The translations under genes were made by a program, and so were the position numbers. From the NCBI GenBank assembly GCA_902478935.1, contig CABSMV010000004.1, positions 1 to 30,328 of the forward strand: a stretch of 30,328 nt of DNA, read 5' to 3'. The notes under the pieces were generated by a model. The model was not told the origin of the DNA and made no database searches. It saw nothing but the letters and a program-made list of their open reading frames with translations. The DNA is from an uncultured Collinsella sp. (lineage in GTDB: Bacteria; Actinomycetota; Coriobacteriia; Coriobacteriales; Coriobacteriaceae). Shown piece after piece: positions 22,232-30,328 of the stretch. Numbering within the stretch: position 1 is the stretch's first letter; the number at the start of each line of letters is the position of its first letter.

Positions 22232-23239
22232 CTAGTCGGTGAGTCCGTAGAACTCTTGAGAAGGGACGCGATCGGTAAGAATCTCGAGCGCCCTATCCAA
22301 AGTAACACCGTTGTAGAGCGTTTGCTCCACGGCAAAGGTGAGCGGAATGTCTACGCCCAGTGAACGGGCAAGCTCGCTGACGCTGCGGGCCGCGACGGCG
22401 CCCTCAACCACCATATGCGTGCGCGTCTGATACTCGTCGAGCGACACGCCGTTGGCAAACTCGTAGCCAAAGGTGCGGTTGCGCGAGTGCTCCGAGGTGC
22501 AGGTGGCAATAAGGTCGCCCATGCCGGCAAGTCCCATGCAGGTCATAGCTTGACCGCCGCGGGCGTGCACCAGACGGCTGATCTCGGCTAGACCACGCGT
22601 CATGATGAGGGCGAGCGTGTTGTCGCCCGCGCCGGTGCCGGCGGAGATGCCGCACACGATGGCGATGACATTTTTCATGGCGCCGCAAACCTCGACGCCG
22701 GTCATGTCCTGCGACAGGTAGATGCGGAAGGCCGTGGATAGGAGCAGGTCCTTAAAGGTCTCTCCTACCTGCGGGTCTTCGCTGGCGATGACGGCGGCAG
22801 AAAGCCCGCCGCGGCAGATCTCCTCGGCATGGTTGGGGCCCGAGAGCGCCGCCACGCGCGCCTCGTTGCCGATCTCGCTGGCGATGACCTCGCTCATGAG
22901 CAGGCCGGAATTGGGCTCAATGCCCTTGGTGAGGCAAAGCACCGGGGTATCGGCGGCGATAAAGGGCGCGGCCTGGTGACACACGCTGCGAAGGTGCGTC
23001 GAAGGAACGGCTAAGATAATGGCCTCGGCGCCGTCGAGCGCCTGCACCAGCTCCGTCGTGGCGACGACGTTACCGGGCAGCTCGTAGCCCACAAGGTAGC
23101 GGGGGTTTCGGTGCTCGCCATTGATGCCGGCGGCTGTCTGCTCACTATGGGCCCACATGGTCACGCGCTCGGCTCGCGCGGCAGCAAGGCCGGCGACGGC
23201 GGTTCCCCAGGAGCCGGAGCCAATCAGCGCAACATTCAT
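22232..23239 (-). CDS. gpsA: Glycerol-3-phosphate dehydrogenase [NAD(P)+]
   Basis: Reduces dihydroxyacetone phosphate to sn-glycerol-3-phosphate, the backbone for phospholipids. Nucleotide-binding GSGSWGTA at 7-14, Lys105 in LTKGIE, SGPNHAEEI, and the catalytic Lys189 in GAMKNVIAI, followed by the C-terminal helical domain with GLAGMGDLIATC and SRNRTFGYE. The 335 residues are the usual length. It lies 9 nt after plsY, which uses its product, so the two act in consecutive steps. Next is rpe with an 18-nt gap. Identification is firm. Confidence 0.97.
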   Translation of the reverse strand: MNVALIGSGSWGTAVAGLAAARAERVTMWAHSEQTAAGINGEHRNPRYLVGYELPGNVVATTELVQALDGAEAIILAVPSTHLRSVCHQAAPFIAADTPVLCLTKGIEPNSGLLMSEVIASEIGNEARVAALSGPNHAEEICRGGLSAAVIASEDPQVGETFKDLLLSTAFRIYLSQDMTGVEVCGAMKNVIAIVCGISAGTGAGDNTLALIMTRGLAEISRLVHARGGQAMTCMGLAGMGDLIATCTSEHSRNRTFGYEFANGVSLDEYQTRTHMVVEGAVAARSVSELARSLGVDIPLTFAVEQTLYNGVTLDRALEILTDRVPSQEFYGLTD

Positions 23240-23248
23240 GACTCTCTC

Positions 23249-23932
23249 CTACTTATCGTCGGGCTCGGTGACGCGCTTGGTAAACGAGAGCTTGGACTCC
23301 TTACCGGCCATGAGCTTTTTGATGTTCGCGCGATGGGCCCACACCACGGTGATGCCGATCATCGCCATGCAAAACTTAAGTCCCAGGCTGCTGTACGGAA
23401 AGACCGCGCAGGCGGCGATGGGAAGACCGATGGCCGCGGCAAGCGAGCCTACCGACACAAACTTGGTGATGGCGACGGCTACGATAAACATGCCCAACAG
23501 CGAAAGTCCGATTGGCCAGTACCAGGCGAGGATCACGCCCAAGCCCACGGCGATACCTTTGCCTCCGTGAAAGTTGAGGTAGGGCGAGAAGATGTGACCC
23601 CACACCGCAGCCAGGCAGATGACGCCAAGCATCCAGTCGCCGGGGGCTCCAGGCGCCATGATGCTCACAGGGAAGCCGTAGCCCACGCTCGCGATGAGCG
23701 GACGCGCGATAAGGACGCAGATGGCGCCCTTAAGGCAGTCGAGCAGCAGCGTGAGCGCGGCCACCTTGGGGCCGGCTACGCGCAGTGCGTTGGTGGTGCC
23801 GATGTTGCCGGAGCCCGCCTTGCGAATGTCGGTGTGGTTGAACACGCGGCCCAGGATCAGGCCAAACGGAATCGCCCCGATAAAGAACGAGACCACGGCG
23901 CAGATGGCGGTCAGCAGAATCGGATTATGCAT
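23249..23932 (-). CDS. plsY: Acyl-phosphate:glycerol-3-phosphate acyltransferase PlsY
   Basis: Membrane enzyme that acylates glycerol-3-phosphate at position 1 using acyl phosphate, giving lysophosphatidic acid. Several hydrophobic helices and three loop motifs are visible: GSGNIGTTNALRVAG (about 40-54), NFHGGKGIAVGLG (120-132, phosphate-binding) and WAHRANIKKL near the C-terminus. Length is 227 residues including a hydrophilic C-terminal tail. The ATG at 23932 lies inside the end of der (8-nt overlap) with AAGGAG upstream; longer starts lie in der coding sequence. plsX, which makes acyl phosphate, is not in the window. Confidence 0.96.
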   Translation of the reverse strand: MHNPILLTAICAVVSFFIGAIPFGLILGRVFNHTDIRKAGSGNIGTTNALRVAGPKVAALTLLLDCLKGAICVLIARPLIASVGYGFPVSIMAPGAPGDWMLGVICLAAVWGHIFSPYLNFHGGKGIAVGLGVILAWYWPIGLSLLGMFIVAVAITKFVSVGSLAAAIGLPIAACAVFPYSSLGLKFCMAMIGITVVWAHRANIKKLMAGKESKLSFTKRVTEPDDK

Positions 23933-25259
23933 CCTTTTGCTCCTTCTTCCTAAAGAAGAGTCGAATGGGTGTGCCGGCAAAGTCGAAGGTCGAGCGCATG
24001 CGGTTCTCCACGTAGCGCTGGTAGGTGTCGTTGACCAGGTCACTGTGGTTGACGAAGAACGTGAACGTCGGCGGGTTGACGCCCGTCTGGGTCACGTAGT
24101 GCATACGCAGGCGGCGCTTGCCGTCCACCACGGTATGACCGAACTCGCGCAGGTCGGTGAGGAACGTGTTGAGGCGTGAGGTACTGATCTTTTGCGAGCG
24201 CGTCTTTTCGGCCGCGTCGACCATCGACCAGATCTTCTCGACGCTACGGCCGGTCAGGGCTGAGATGCGCAGGTACTGGGCCCAGGGAGCCATGACGCCC
24301 AGACGGCGGTCGACGGTCTCCATGCAGGCCTCGCGCTTGCGGTCATCGTCGAGCAGGTCCCACTTGTTGAGCAGCACCACGATGGCGCAGCCGCGCTCGA
24401 TAGCAAGACCCATGACCTTCTGGTCCTGCTCCGTAACGCCCACGGAGGCGTCGACGACGAGCAGTGCCACGTCGGCGCGGTCGATGGCGCGCAGGCCGCG
24501 GACCATGGAGTAGTACTCGATGTTCTCGTACACGGTGCTCTTCTTGCGAATGCCCGCGGTGTCGACCATGCGGTAGTGCTTGCCGTTACGCTCGACGACC
24601 GTGTCGATGGCGTCGCGCGTCGTGCCGGCAATGTTGGACACGATAGAGCGGTCGGCGCCCAGGATGCGGTTGAACAGCGACGACTTACCGGCGTTGGGAC
24701 GGCCGATGATGGCGACGTTCAGCGCGTCGGGGAACTCATCGGCGACCTCGTCCTCTTCCTCCGGAAGCAGGGCCACGATGTCATCGAGCAGGTCGCCCGT
24801 GCCGTGGCCGTGCAGGGCCGAGAGCGGCGTGGGCTCGCCGATGCCGAGCGAATAGAACTCCCAGATGCTGTCGTTCTCGCGATCGGGGTTGTCGAGCTTG
24901 TTCACCAGCAGAAAGACCGGCTTGTCGCAGCGCTTGAGCATGCGGGCGACCGACTCGTCCTCCTCGGTAACGCCGGTGCGGCCGTCGACCACAAACAGGA
25001 TGACGGCGGCTTCCTCGGCGGCGGCGAGGGCCTGGTCGCGAATGGACGTGGCGAAGACGTCATCGCTCTTGAGCGGCTCGATACCGCCCGTGTCGACGAT
25101 TGTGAACTCGCGGCCGTTCCAATCGGCCGTGTGATACGAGCGGTCGCGCGTAACGCCGCGAGACTCGTGGACGATGGCGTCCGAGGTCTGGGCCAGGCGG
25201 TTAACGAGCGTGGACTTGCCCACGTTGGGGCGTCCGACGACGGCGACGATAGGTTTCAT
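23925..25259 (-). CDS. der: Ribosome assembly GTPase Der (EngA)
   Basis: Essential GTPase with two tandem G domains that helps 50S ribosome assembly. First G domain: GRPNVGKS (9-16), DTGGIE, NKLD (120-123). Second: GRPNAGKS (186-193), DTAGIRKK, NKWDL. A KH-like domain ends the 444-residue protein (LRMHYVTQTGVNPPTFTFFVN). The ATG at 25259 has AAAGGAG upstream with good spacing; the open frame to 25430 overlaps the preceding gene and has no homology. It follows the DUF512 gene by 10 nt and overlaps plsY. A der-plsY-gpsA order is common in Gram-positive bacteria. Confidence 0.98.
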   Translation of the reverse strand: MKPIVAVVGRPNVGKSTLVNRLAQTSDAIVHESRGVTRDRSYHTADWNGREFTIVDTGGIEPLKSDDVFATSIRDQALAAAEEAAVILFVVDGRTGVTEEDESVARMLKRCDKPVFLLVNKLDNPDRENDSIWEFYSLGIGEPTPLSALHGHGTGDLLDDIVALLPEEEDEVADEFPDALNVAIIGRPNAGKSSLFNRILGADRSIVSNIAGTTRDAIDTVVERNGKHYRMVDTAGIRKKSTVYENIEYYSMVRGLRAIDRADVALLVVDASVGVTEQDQKVMGLAIERGCAIVVLLNKWDLLDDDRKREACMETVDRRLGVMAPWAQYLRISALTGRSVEKIWSMVDAAEKTRSQKISTSRLNTFLTDLREFGHTVVDGKRRLRMHYVTQTGVNPPTFTFFVNHSDLVNDTYQRYVENRMRSTFDFAGTPIRLFFRKKEQKDA

Positions 25260-25269
25260 CTGCACTCCT

Positions 25270-26712
25270 TTAATGGGTAGGGTCAGTGGAAGTGTTAGAG
25301 TCGGCAGGCACAATGCCAAGGATGTGCTCCAGGGTATCGAGCAGCTCATGCGGCATGGTCGACACCACATGAACCTCGGCGCCGCGATTGGTAAGGCTTG
25401 CGAGTAAATCGTCACGATGATACTCGTCAAGCGTCATGCCGTCAGCGTTGAACATGAGCTTAGGCACAAAGAGCATAACCCCCGAGAGGTCCTGCGGCAG
25501 CTGCTCCAAGATGTCGCAAGCGACGATGAGGCCGGTCACGTCCACGTTGCCGCCAAAGTAGCGGTTTTTGATGGCCGTGACGGTACCGTCAAGGCCCTGC
25601 GGCGATTCCACAAAACGCGCCACGGTGTCGCGCGCGCTGGCGCCCGAGAGGCACAGCAGGTGCTGGCTGCGAGCGGCGATGGCCTCGCGGACGCGGGCCA
25701 GTCGCTCGGCGTCGGCGGCAAGCACGTCGTCGGTCTCGTCCAGATACGAGCGGATCATGCCGATACCGTCGTAGTACTGCGGATAGCCGTCGTAAAAGTC
25801 CGCCTCGGGCGGATCGATGCCTGCGTCCAGGTAGAACTCGTCGCTCATCTGGAAGGTGTGGCGGCCAAAACGCTCGAAGGCGCGGTCCTGGTAGGGACGG
25901 ATCATGGCAATGGTCTCGCGCGCCAGTTCGGGCTTGTCGCTGTATGACCAGCTAAAGCGGTTCTGATGCTTGGTAAAACCAAGCGGCACAATGCCCAGGC
26001 TGGTGATCTGCTCATGTTCCTCGCAGTAGCGCAGGGTCTTTTCCAGCTCCTCGCCGTCGTTCATGCCGGGGCACAACACGATCTGCGCGTGAATCTCGAT
26101 GCCGGCGGCCATGATGGCCTCGAGTACGTCCATGCCGCGCTGGGCGTTGCGGCCCATCATACGACGGCGGACGTCGGGGCTCACGGCATGGACCGACACG
26201 TTCATAGGGCTCATGTTGCGTTGGATGACGTTTTGCACGTCCTCGTCGGTGAGGTTCGTGAGCGTGACGAAGTTGCCCTGCAAAAAGCTCAGGCGGTAGT
26301 CGTCGTCGCGAATATAGAGCGTGGAGCGGCCGCCCTTGGGGAGCATCGTCATAAAGCAGAACACGCAGGCGTTCACACAGGTACGCATGCCGTCAAAGAT
26401 GGGGCCATCGAACTCAAGGCCCCAGTCCTCTCCCGGGAAGCGGTCGAGCTCGACGGAGGTGACGGTGTTGTCGCGTGGGTCGAAAACCTCGAGGTCGACG
26501 GTATCATCGTCGGCCTCCCAGAGCCACACAATCATGTCGGTAAGCTGCTCACCGTTGACCGAGAGCACGCGCATGCCCGGCTCGATACCCACATCCCACG
26601 CGGGCGATTCGGGACGCACGTTCTTTACGAGCGCGCCCTCACCCGGCTCGGGGTCGCGGCTGCGCCCGTAATCGGCCACCTCGGCGGCGTATGCGGGTAC
26701 GGTCTGGTCCAT
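25270..26712 (-). CDS. DUF512 family protein: PDZ-like domain plus radical SAM-type cluster motif
   Basis: A 480-residue protein of the DUF512 family. Domain order: PDZ-like N-terminus (about 25-95, VKNVRPESPAWDVGIEPGMRVLSVNG), then a radical SAM-like barrel with Cys112-X3-Cys116-X2-Cys119 (CVNACVFC), and the DUF512 C-terminal region (about 280-460). The CX3CX2C spacing is that of a SAM-bound 4Fe-4S cluster. The segment VHAVSPDVRRRMMGRN, with PLGFTKHQNR further on, is characteristic. No substrate is known for the family, which is widespread in Firmicutes and Actinobacteria next to der. Start at 26712, 2 nt after ispH; the upstream extension overlaps ispH. Family assignment is confident. Confidence 0.9.
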   Translation of the reverse strand: MDQTVPAYAAEVADYGRSRDPEPGEGALVKNVRPESPAWDVGIEPGMRVLSVNGEQLTDMIVWLWEADDDTVDLEVFDPRDNTVTSVELDRFPGEDWGLEFDGPIFDGMRTCVNACVFCFMTMLPKGGRSTLYIRDDDYRLSFLQGNFVTLTNLTDEDVQNVIQRNMSPMNVSVHAVSPDVRRRMMGRNAQRGMDVLEAIMAAGIEIHAQIVLCPGMNDGEELEKTLRYCEEHEQITSLGIVPLGFTKHQNRFSWSYSDKPELARETIAMIRPYQDRAFERFGRHTFQMSDEFYLDAGIDPPEADFYDGYPQYYDGIGMIRSYLDETDDVLAADAERLARVREAIAARSQHLLCLSGASARDTVARFVESPQGLDGTVTAIKNRYFGGNVDVTGLIVACDILEQLPQDLSGVMLFVPKLMFNADGMTLDEYHRDDLLASLTNRGAEVHVVSTMPHELLDTLEHILGIVPADSNTSTDPTH

Positions 26713-26714
26713 GG

Positions 26715-27614
26715 TTAGCGGCAAAGCTCCTTGATGTGCGCAACGGCGCGCTCGATGTGTTCTTGCGGGGTGGAGGCTCCGGCGGTGATGCCGATGTGGT
26801 GAGCGTCGGTAAACCACGCGGCCTGGATCTCGGAAGCTTCCTCGATGTGATGCGTATGCTCGCAGGCGTCTGCGCAAATCTGAGCCAGGCGGCGGGTGTT
26901 GCCCGAGTTCTTGCCGCCCACGACGACCATGCAATCACAGCGTTTGGCAAGTGTGGCTGCTGCCTGTTGACGCTCGCTCGTGGCGGCGCAGATGGTGTTG
27001 ATCACGCGCAGCTCCTGCACGCGCGGGGTGATGGCAGCCACGACCTCGGCGAGGTTCTGCGCGGTCTGGGTGGTCTGCACGACGAGGCCCACCTTGCCCT
27101 TGAGCGGCAGCGCGTCCGCATCGGCAGCGCAGCTCACGACCTGCGCATCATTTCCGGCGTGGCCTAGGATGCCCTCCACCTCGGGATGGCCCGGCTCACC
27201 CACGACGAGTACGCGATAGCCCTCGCGCACTAGACGCTCGGCGGCCACGTGGACCTTTTTCACGTAGGGACAGGTGGCGTCGACCACGGTCAGACCGCGA
27301 TCGTGAGCTGCATCGATCACCTGCGGCACCACGCCGTGGGCGCGGATGATTACGGTGCCGGTTGCGGCGTCGTCCAGGGCATCGGCCAGACCGACGCCTG
27401 CCTCAGTGAGCTCGCGCACCACGATGGGGTTATGGATGAGCGGTCCCAAGGTATGGACCTGAGTGCTCTCCCCTGCCTGCGGCGCGGCGGCCAGCGCCAT
27501 GTCGAGCGCGCGCTGTACGCCGTAGCAAGTGCCGGCGTGGGCTGCAATCTCGATGGTGGGCGCGCCGTCCTGGTCGGACGCAGTCGCGGCAATGTTCGTC
27601 ACGTTCTCACTCAT
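26715..27614 (-). CDS. ispH: 4-hydroxy-3-methylbut-2-enyl diphosphate reductase IspH
   Basis: Last enzyme of the MEP pathway; reduces HMBPP to IPP and DMAPP with a 4Fe-4S cluster. Cluster cysteines are Cys30 (GTCYGV), Cys115 (DATCPYVKK) and Cys209 (NTICAAT). Active-site residues His61, His143 and Glu145 (GHPEVEG), Thr182 and the SGNT segment (237-240) are present. It is 299 residues long with a short N-terminal extension. The ATG at 27614 was chosen; the frame extends to 27644 into plsC. It has 2-nt gaps to both neighbours, plsC upstream and DUF512 downstream. It supplies DMAPP for MiaA and precursors for polyprenyl carriers. Confidence 0.96.
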   Translation of the reverse strand: MSENVTNIAATASDQDGAPTIEIAAHAGTCYGVQRALDMALAAAPQAGESTQVHTLGPLIHNPIVVRELTEAGVGLADALDDAATGTVIIRAHGVVPQVIDAAHDRGLTVVDATCPYVKKVHVAAERLVREGYRVLVVGEPGHPEVEGILGHAGNDAQVVSCAADADALPLKGKVGLVVQTTQTAQNLAEVVAAITPRVQELRVINTICAATSERQQAAATLAKRCDCMVVVGGKNSGNTRRLAQICADACEHTHHIEEASEIQAAWFTDAHHIGITAGASTPQEHIERAVAHIKELCR

Positions 27615-27616
27615 GG

Positions 27617-28345
27617 CTAGAACCTGCCCGGATGCTCGGCGCACAGATCGTCGCGCATGGCGTAGACGCGGTTCATGGCCTCGGACTCAAACCATTCCAG
27701 GCGCTCCGTGCGCTTAAGCCCAGCCGGTGCGTCGGAAAGCGAGACGGCCTTGCCAGCACGGATCCAGCATTTCTTGGGACGCATGAGTTTTTTGCCCGCG
27801 GGCGTGATGTCGGACCAGCCGCAGATGGCGAGCGGGTTGACGGGCGCCTTGCCCATCTGGGCGATGAGCGCAAAGCCGCCGTGGACCTCGGGCTTGATCT
27901 CGCGCGAGCGGATGCGCGTGCCCTCGGGGAAGATCAGGACGTCCTCGCCGCGCTGCAGCGCATGCTGGGCGGCGCGCAGGCACTTCATATCGGCGGTGCC
28001 GCGCTCCACGGGGATGCCGCCCACGCGGCTAAAGGCCCAGCGCACAATCTTGCTCTTGGCGAACTCGGACTTAAAGATGGGTCGAATGCGGCGGCCCCCA
28101 AAGAACAGAGCCGTCTCCACGGCCAAGAGCTCGGCCATCGAGGTGTGGTTGCAGATGACCACGCTGCCGCGGCCTTCCTGGCGCTCAAACAGCAGATCGG
28201 CGTCCTCGACCTTCCAGCGCCACATGAGCTTGGAGAAGGCCCAAAGGATGGCCATGACCACGACAACGGTGCCGCGGATGAGCGCTGGGAACTCTGCATA
28301 AGGAGCGTTGTAATAATCCTCGGGCGTCTGCTTAAACAGGCGCAT
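27617..28345 (-). CDS. plsC: 1-acyl-sn-glycerol-3-phosphate acyltransferase
   Basis: Acylates lysophosphatidic acid to phosphatidic acid, the step after PlsY. One membrane segment is seen at about 22-42. The catalytic motif NHTSMAE has His67 and the acidic residue Glu72, as in the HX4(D/E) box; the substrate-binding motif FPEGTR is at 139-144, and GGIPVERG lies between them. Length of 242 residues is usual. It lies 3 nt after cmk and 2 nt before ispH. A cmk-plsC-ispH order is a known actinobacterial and clostridial arrangement. Confidence 0.94.
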   Translation of the reverse strand: MRLFKQTPEDYYNAPYAEFPALIRGTVVVVMAILWAFSKLMWRWKVEDADLLFERQEGRGSVVICNHTSMAELLAVETALFFGGRRIRPIFKSEFAKSKIVRWAFSRVGGIPVERGTADMKCLRAAQHALQRGEDVLIFPEGTRIRSREIKPEVHGGFALIAQMGKAPVNPLAICGWSDITPAGKKLMRPKKCWIRAGKAVSLSDAPAGLKRTERLEWFESEAMNRVYAMRDDLCAEHPGRF

Positions 28346-28348
28346 GGG

Positions 28349-29035
28349 CTACCTCCTTTGGTTGATGAGGTCTTCGATAATGCGGACGACCTCATCGATG
28401 GTGTGGGCGGTGGAGTCGACGTGTACGGCGTCCTCGGCGGGCACGAGCGGGGCGACCTCGCGACTGCTGTCGAGCTTGTCGCGCTGCTTAAGGGCGTCGA
28501 GGGTCTCGTCGACCTCGGCCTCGAGCTGCTCGGACGTGAGCGGCTGCGCGTCGTTTTGGTGACGCTGCAGCACACGGCGGCGGGCGCGCTCACGCGGGTC
28601 GGCAGTCAGGAAGATCTTGACCTGCGCGTTGGGGAACACGACGGTGCCGATGTCGCGACCCTCGGCGACGATATCGCGGTCCTCGGCGGCGCGGCGCTGG
28701 TGGATGAGCATGGCGGCGCGCACGCCCGGATAGGCCGAGACCTTGGACACGTTAGCGTCGACCTGCGGGGTGCGGATGGCGGCCGAAGCGTCCTGGCCGT
28801 CAATGGTCAGGCGCGTATCCTCGCCGGTGCCGTTGGTAAAGCGAATTTCGATCTGCTCGGCGAGGGCGTCGATTGCCGCCTCGTCGTCCAGATCGATGCC
28901 GCGGTCGAGCGCGGCGAAGGTGACGGCGCGATACATGGCGCCCGTGTCGAGCTTGTTAAAGCCCAGCTGGCGGGCGATCTCCTTGGCGATGGTGGACTTG
29001 CCGGAACCGGCGGGGCCGTCGATGGCGACGATCAT
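28349..29035 (-). CDS. cmk: Cytidylate kinase
   Basis: Phosphorylates CMP and dCMP to the diphosphates. P-loop GPAGSGKST at residues 7-15, followed by LGFNKLDTGAMYRAVT, the substrate-binding DRDIVAEGRDIGTVVFP, and a lid region with RERARRR. The 228 residues are normal. The ATG at 29035 has AAGGAAG 6 nt upstream. A 66-nt gap with no other content separates it from rluB. CTP derived from its product is used by CoaB and for CDP-diacylglycerol, both relevant to neighbours. Confidence 0.97.
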   Translation of the reverse strand: MIVAIDGPAGSGKSTIAKEIARQLGFNKLDTGAMYRAVTFAALDRGIDLDDEAAIDALAEQIEIRFTNGTGEDTRLTIDGQDASAAIRTPQVDANVSKVSAYPGVRAAMLIHQRRAAEDRDIVAEGRDIGTVVFPNAQVKIFLTADPRERARRRVLQRHQNDAQPLTSEQLEAEVDETLDALKQRDKLDSSREVAPLVPAEDAVHVDSTAHTIDEVVRIIEDLINQRR

Positions 29036-29101
29036 GCAATGCTTCCTTTCGATGGGTGACGTGCTGGTATGGTTCGCGGGCTTTGGGGCGCGGCGGGTTG
29101 C

Positions 29102-30067
29102 CTAGCCCGCGTAGCGCTCGCGGTAGGTGTTGCGCTTAGGTGCGGAGCCGTGGCTGCCGTGGTGACGCGTGCGGCTGGCGGGGGTGTCTTGGGGCTTGTC
29201 GCCGTTGCGCTTGGCGCTCGCCTGCTTGGGCGGGATGCCGCCGCTTTTGAGGATCTGCACTTCGCGGTCGGTGAGCTCGCGCCACGAGCCCTTGGCCACG
29301 CCCTCGAGCTCCAGGTCGGCAAAGTTGCAGCGATGCAGACGGATTACCGGATGGTGAATCTTGCTCAGCATGCGCTTGACCTGGTTCTTGCGCCCCTCGC
29401 GGATGATGACCTCCACGGCGGTGGTGCCGGGCTTGACGCCCTGGGGAGCTACGGCCTCGGCCTCGCGCGCGTTAATGATTCGGCAGATCGCCGGCTGGCA
29501 TAGGCCGTCGTCGAGCTCGATGCCACGGCGGAGTGGTTCCAAGTCGCGATCGGTCAAGTGGCCGTCCACGAGCGCCTGATAGGTCTTGTAGACGTGCTTA
29601 CTCGGGTGCAGCAGGTCCTGTGACAGGTCGCCGTCGGTGGTAAAGAGCAAAAGGCCCGTGGTGTCGCGGTCCAGACGACCCACCGGGAAGAGCCCCGGAA
29701 AGCGGTCGCGCGGGACCAGATCGGCCACGCAAGGGCGTTCCTGCGGATCGCTCATGGTGGTGAGGTAGCCGGTCGGCTTGTAGAGCATCAAGTATACGGC
29801 GCCCTGGTTGAGCTTGACGGGCATGTCGTCGACCTCGATATGGTCGCGGTCGACGTCGACCTTGGTGCCCAGTTCGGTCGCGACCTGGCCGTTGACGGTC
29901 ACGCGGCCGGCGGTCATCAGGTCCTCCGAGCCACGGCGGCTCGCCACGCCCGCGCGCGCCAAAAAGCGCTGCAGGCGCATGGTGTGCGGGTAAACGGGCT
30001 GGGCGTCGGTTACGGGTGCTGCGTTGCCCATGGCGCGCGTCTCCCCTACTTCGTTAGTCCTCGTCAT
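29102..30067 (-). CDS. rluB: Ribosomal large-subunit pseudouridine synthase, RluB family
   Basis: Isomerises uridine to pseudouridine in 23S rRNA. An N-terminal S4 RNA-binding domain at about 30-75 (MRLQRFLARAGVASRRGSE) precedes the catalytic domain of the RsuA/RluB type, with Asp133 in PVGRLDRDTTGLLLFT and the C-terminal block REGRKNQVKRMLSKI. A basic, disordered tail of about 45 residues ends the 321-residue protein. The ATG at 30067 has GGAGG 6 nt upstream and overlaps scpB by 14 nt; an ATG at 30031 with GGGGAG upstream is also possible. Following scpB is the usual position of rluB in Gram-positive bacteria. Target U2605-type position is inferred from the family. Confidence 0.93.
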   Translation of the reverse strand: MTRTNEVGETRAMGNAAPVTDAQPVYPHTMRLQRFLARAGVASRRGSEDLMTAGRVTVNGQVATELGTKVDVDRDHIEVDDMPVKLNQGAVYLMLYKPTGYLTTMSDPQERPCVADLVPRDRFPGLFPVGRLDRDTTGLLLFTTDGDLSQDLLHPSKHVYKTYQALVDGHLTDRDLEPLRRGIELDDGLCQPAICRIINAREAEAVAPQGVKPGTTAVEVIIREGRKNQVKRMLSKIHHPVIRLHRCNFADLELEGVAKGSWRELTDREVQILKSGGIPPKQASAKRNGDKPQDTPASRTRHHGSHGSAPKRNTYRERYAG

Positions 30068-30328
30068 TCAAATCCTCCGAGGTCTCGTCGACGACCAGAG
30101 TCTCCAAGTCCTCGACTGCCTCAACATCTTCAACATCGGTATCGATCAGTTCGCGCTCTTCGTCCAGGTCCTCGGCCTGCTCCTCGAGCGTGGACTGAAT
30201 ACTGCGGCCGCTCAGGCGCTCGCGGATAAACTGGCGCGACTGCTCGTCGGGGGCAAACTGCTCCAGGTCGGGCAGGTCTCGGGTGGAGCGCAGGCCGAAT
30301 TTTTCCAAGAAGGCGTTGGTCGTGCCGT
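30054..30328 (-). CDS. scpB: Segregation and condensation protein B, 3' part
   Basis: C-terminal fragment of ScpB, the winged-helix subunit that joins SMC and ScpA in chromosome condensation. The frame is open to the window edge and reads GTTNAFLEKFGLRSTRDLPDL, matching the conserved ScpB C-terminal segment (GTT-x-FL-x-xFGL-x2-L-x-DLP). An apparent start at 30308 is an internal TTG. A very acidic, Asp/Glu-rich tail of about 45 residues follows, as in many actinobacterial ScpB proteins. rluB starts inside its last codons. The gene begins outside the window. Confidence 0.92.
   Translation of the reverse strand, partial: GTTNAFLEKFGLRSTRDLPDLEQFAPDEQSRQFIRERLSGRSIQSTLEEQAEDLDEERELIDTDVEDVEAVEDLETLVVDETSEDLNDED

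Noticed and set aside
27632..29059. 475-codon plus-strand open frame opposite plsC and cmk
   Set aside because: It is a shadow of GC-rich coding sequence; the minus-strand genes have complete catalytic motifs and the plus product resembles nothing.

Overview
The window is about 30 kb of dense, GC-rich bacterial chromosome. Gene content and order point to an actinobacterium of the class Coriobacteriia, most likely a Collinsella-like gut anaerobe; this is inferred from synteny and protein style, not from a search. Nearly everything is core housekeeping. I see no prophage, insertion sequence, CRISPR array or defence island. One RNA gene is present, tRNA-Pro(GGG).

Left part, plus strand (1-6081): the 3' end of rny (RNase Y), an orphan GHKL-type ATPase, a SpoVS protein, then miaB-miaA-hflX joined by 1-nt stop/start overlaps. 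MiaA and MiaB together make ms2i6A37 in tRNA. Next comes the SOS switch: lexA on the minus strand with a small membrane acyltransferase-like gene downstream, and divergently a membrane-anchored LysM protein followed by nrdR and dut. Three near-consensus LexA boxes spaced exactly 28 bp apart lie between the divergent genes. The order miaB-miaA-hflX-lexA / LysM-nrdR matches that known from mycobacteria and corynebacteria (ChiZ/DivS next to lexA and nrdR).

Middle part (9.0-17.5 kb): a glycolipid-type glycosyltransferase divergent from trxB; a DUF1836 MerR-like regulator; a DegV fatty-acid-binding protein; a secreted coiled-coil NlpC/P60 hydrolase; apt; and pgsA-FHA-MerR, which matches the actinobacterial pgsA/garA/ftsR neighbourhood. 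The FHA protein keeps the N-terminal threonine that is phosphorylated in GarA/OdhI. A tRNA-Pro with a clear terminator follows.

Right part, minus strand (30328 down to 17620): a tightly packed run of 14 genes, scpB-rluB-cmk-plsC-ispH-DUF512 radical SAM-der-plsY-gpsA-rpe-cysteine desulfurase-nif3-like-coiled coil/Zn ribbon-coaBC. It covers chromosome segregation, ribosome maturation (RluB, Der), nucleotide supply, phosphatidic acid synthesis (GpsA, PlsY, PlsC), isoprenoid synthesis, iron-sulfur supply and coenzyme A.

The least explained items are: the GHKL ATPase between rny and spoVS; the three-box SOS region controlling a putative division inhibitor and, through the lexA operon, a membrane acyltransferase; a 12-bp perfect inverted repeat that would bury the nrdR start codon; a 12-nt motif shared by the DUF1836 and degV upstream regions; and two large imperfect intergenic palindromes (9001-9116 and 17297-17351).
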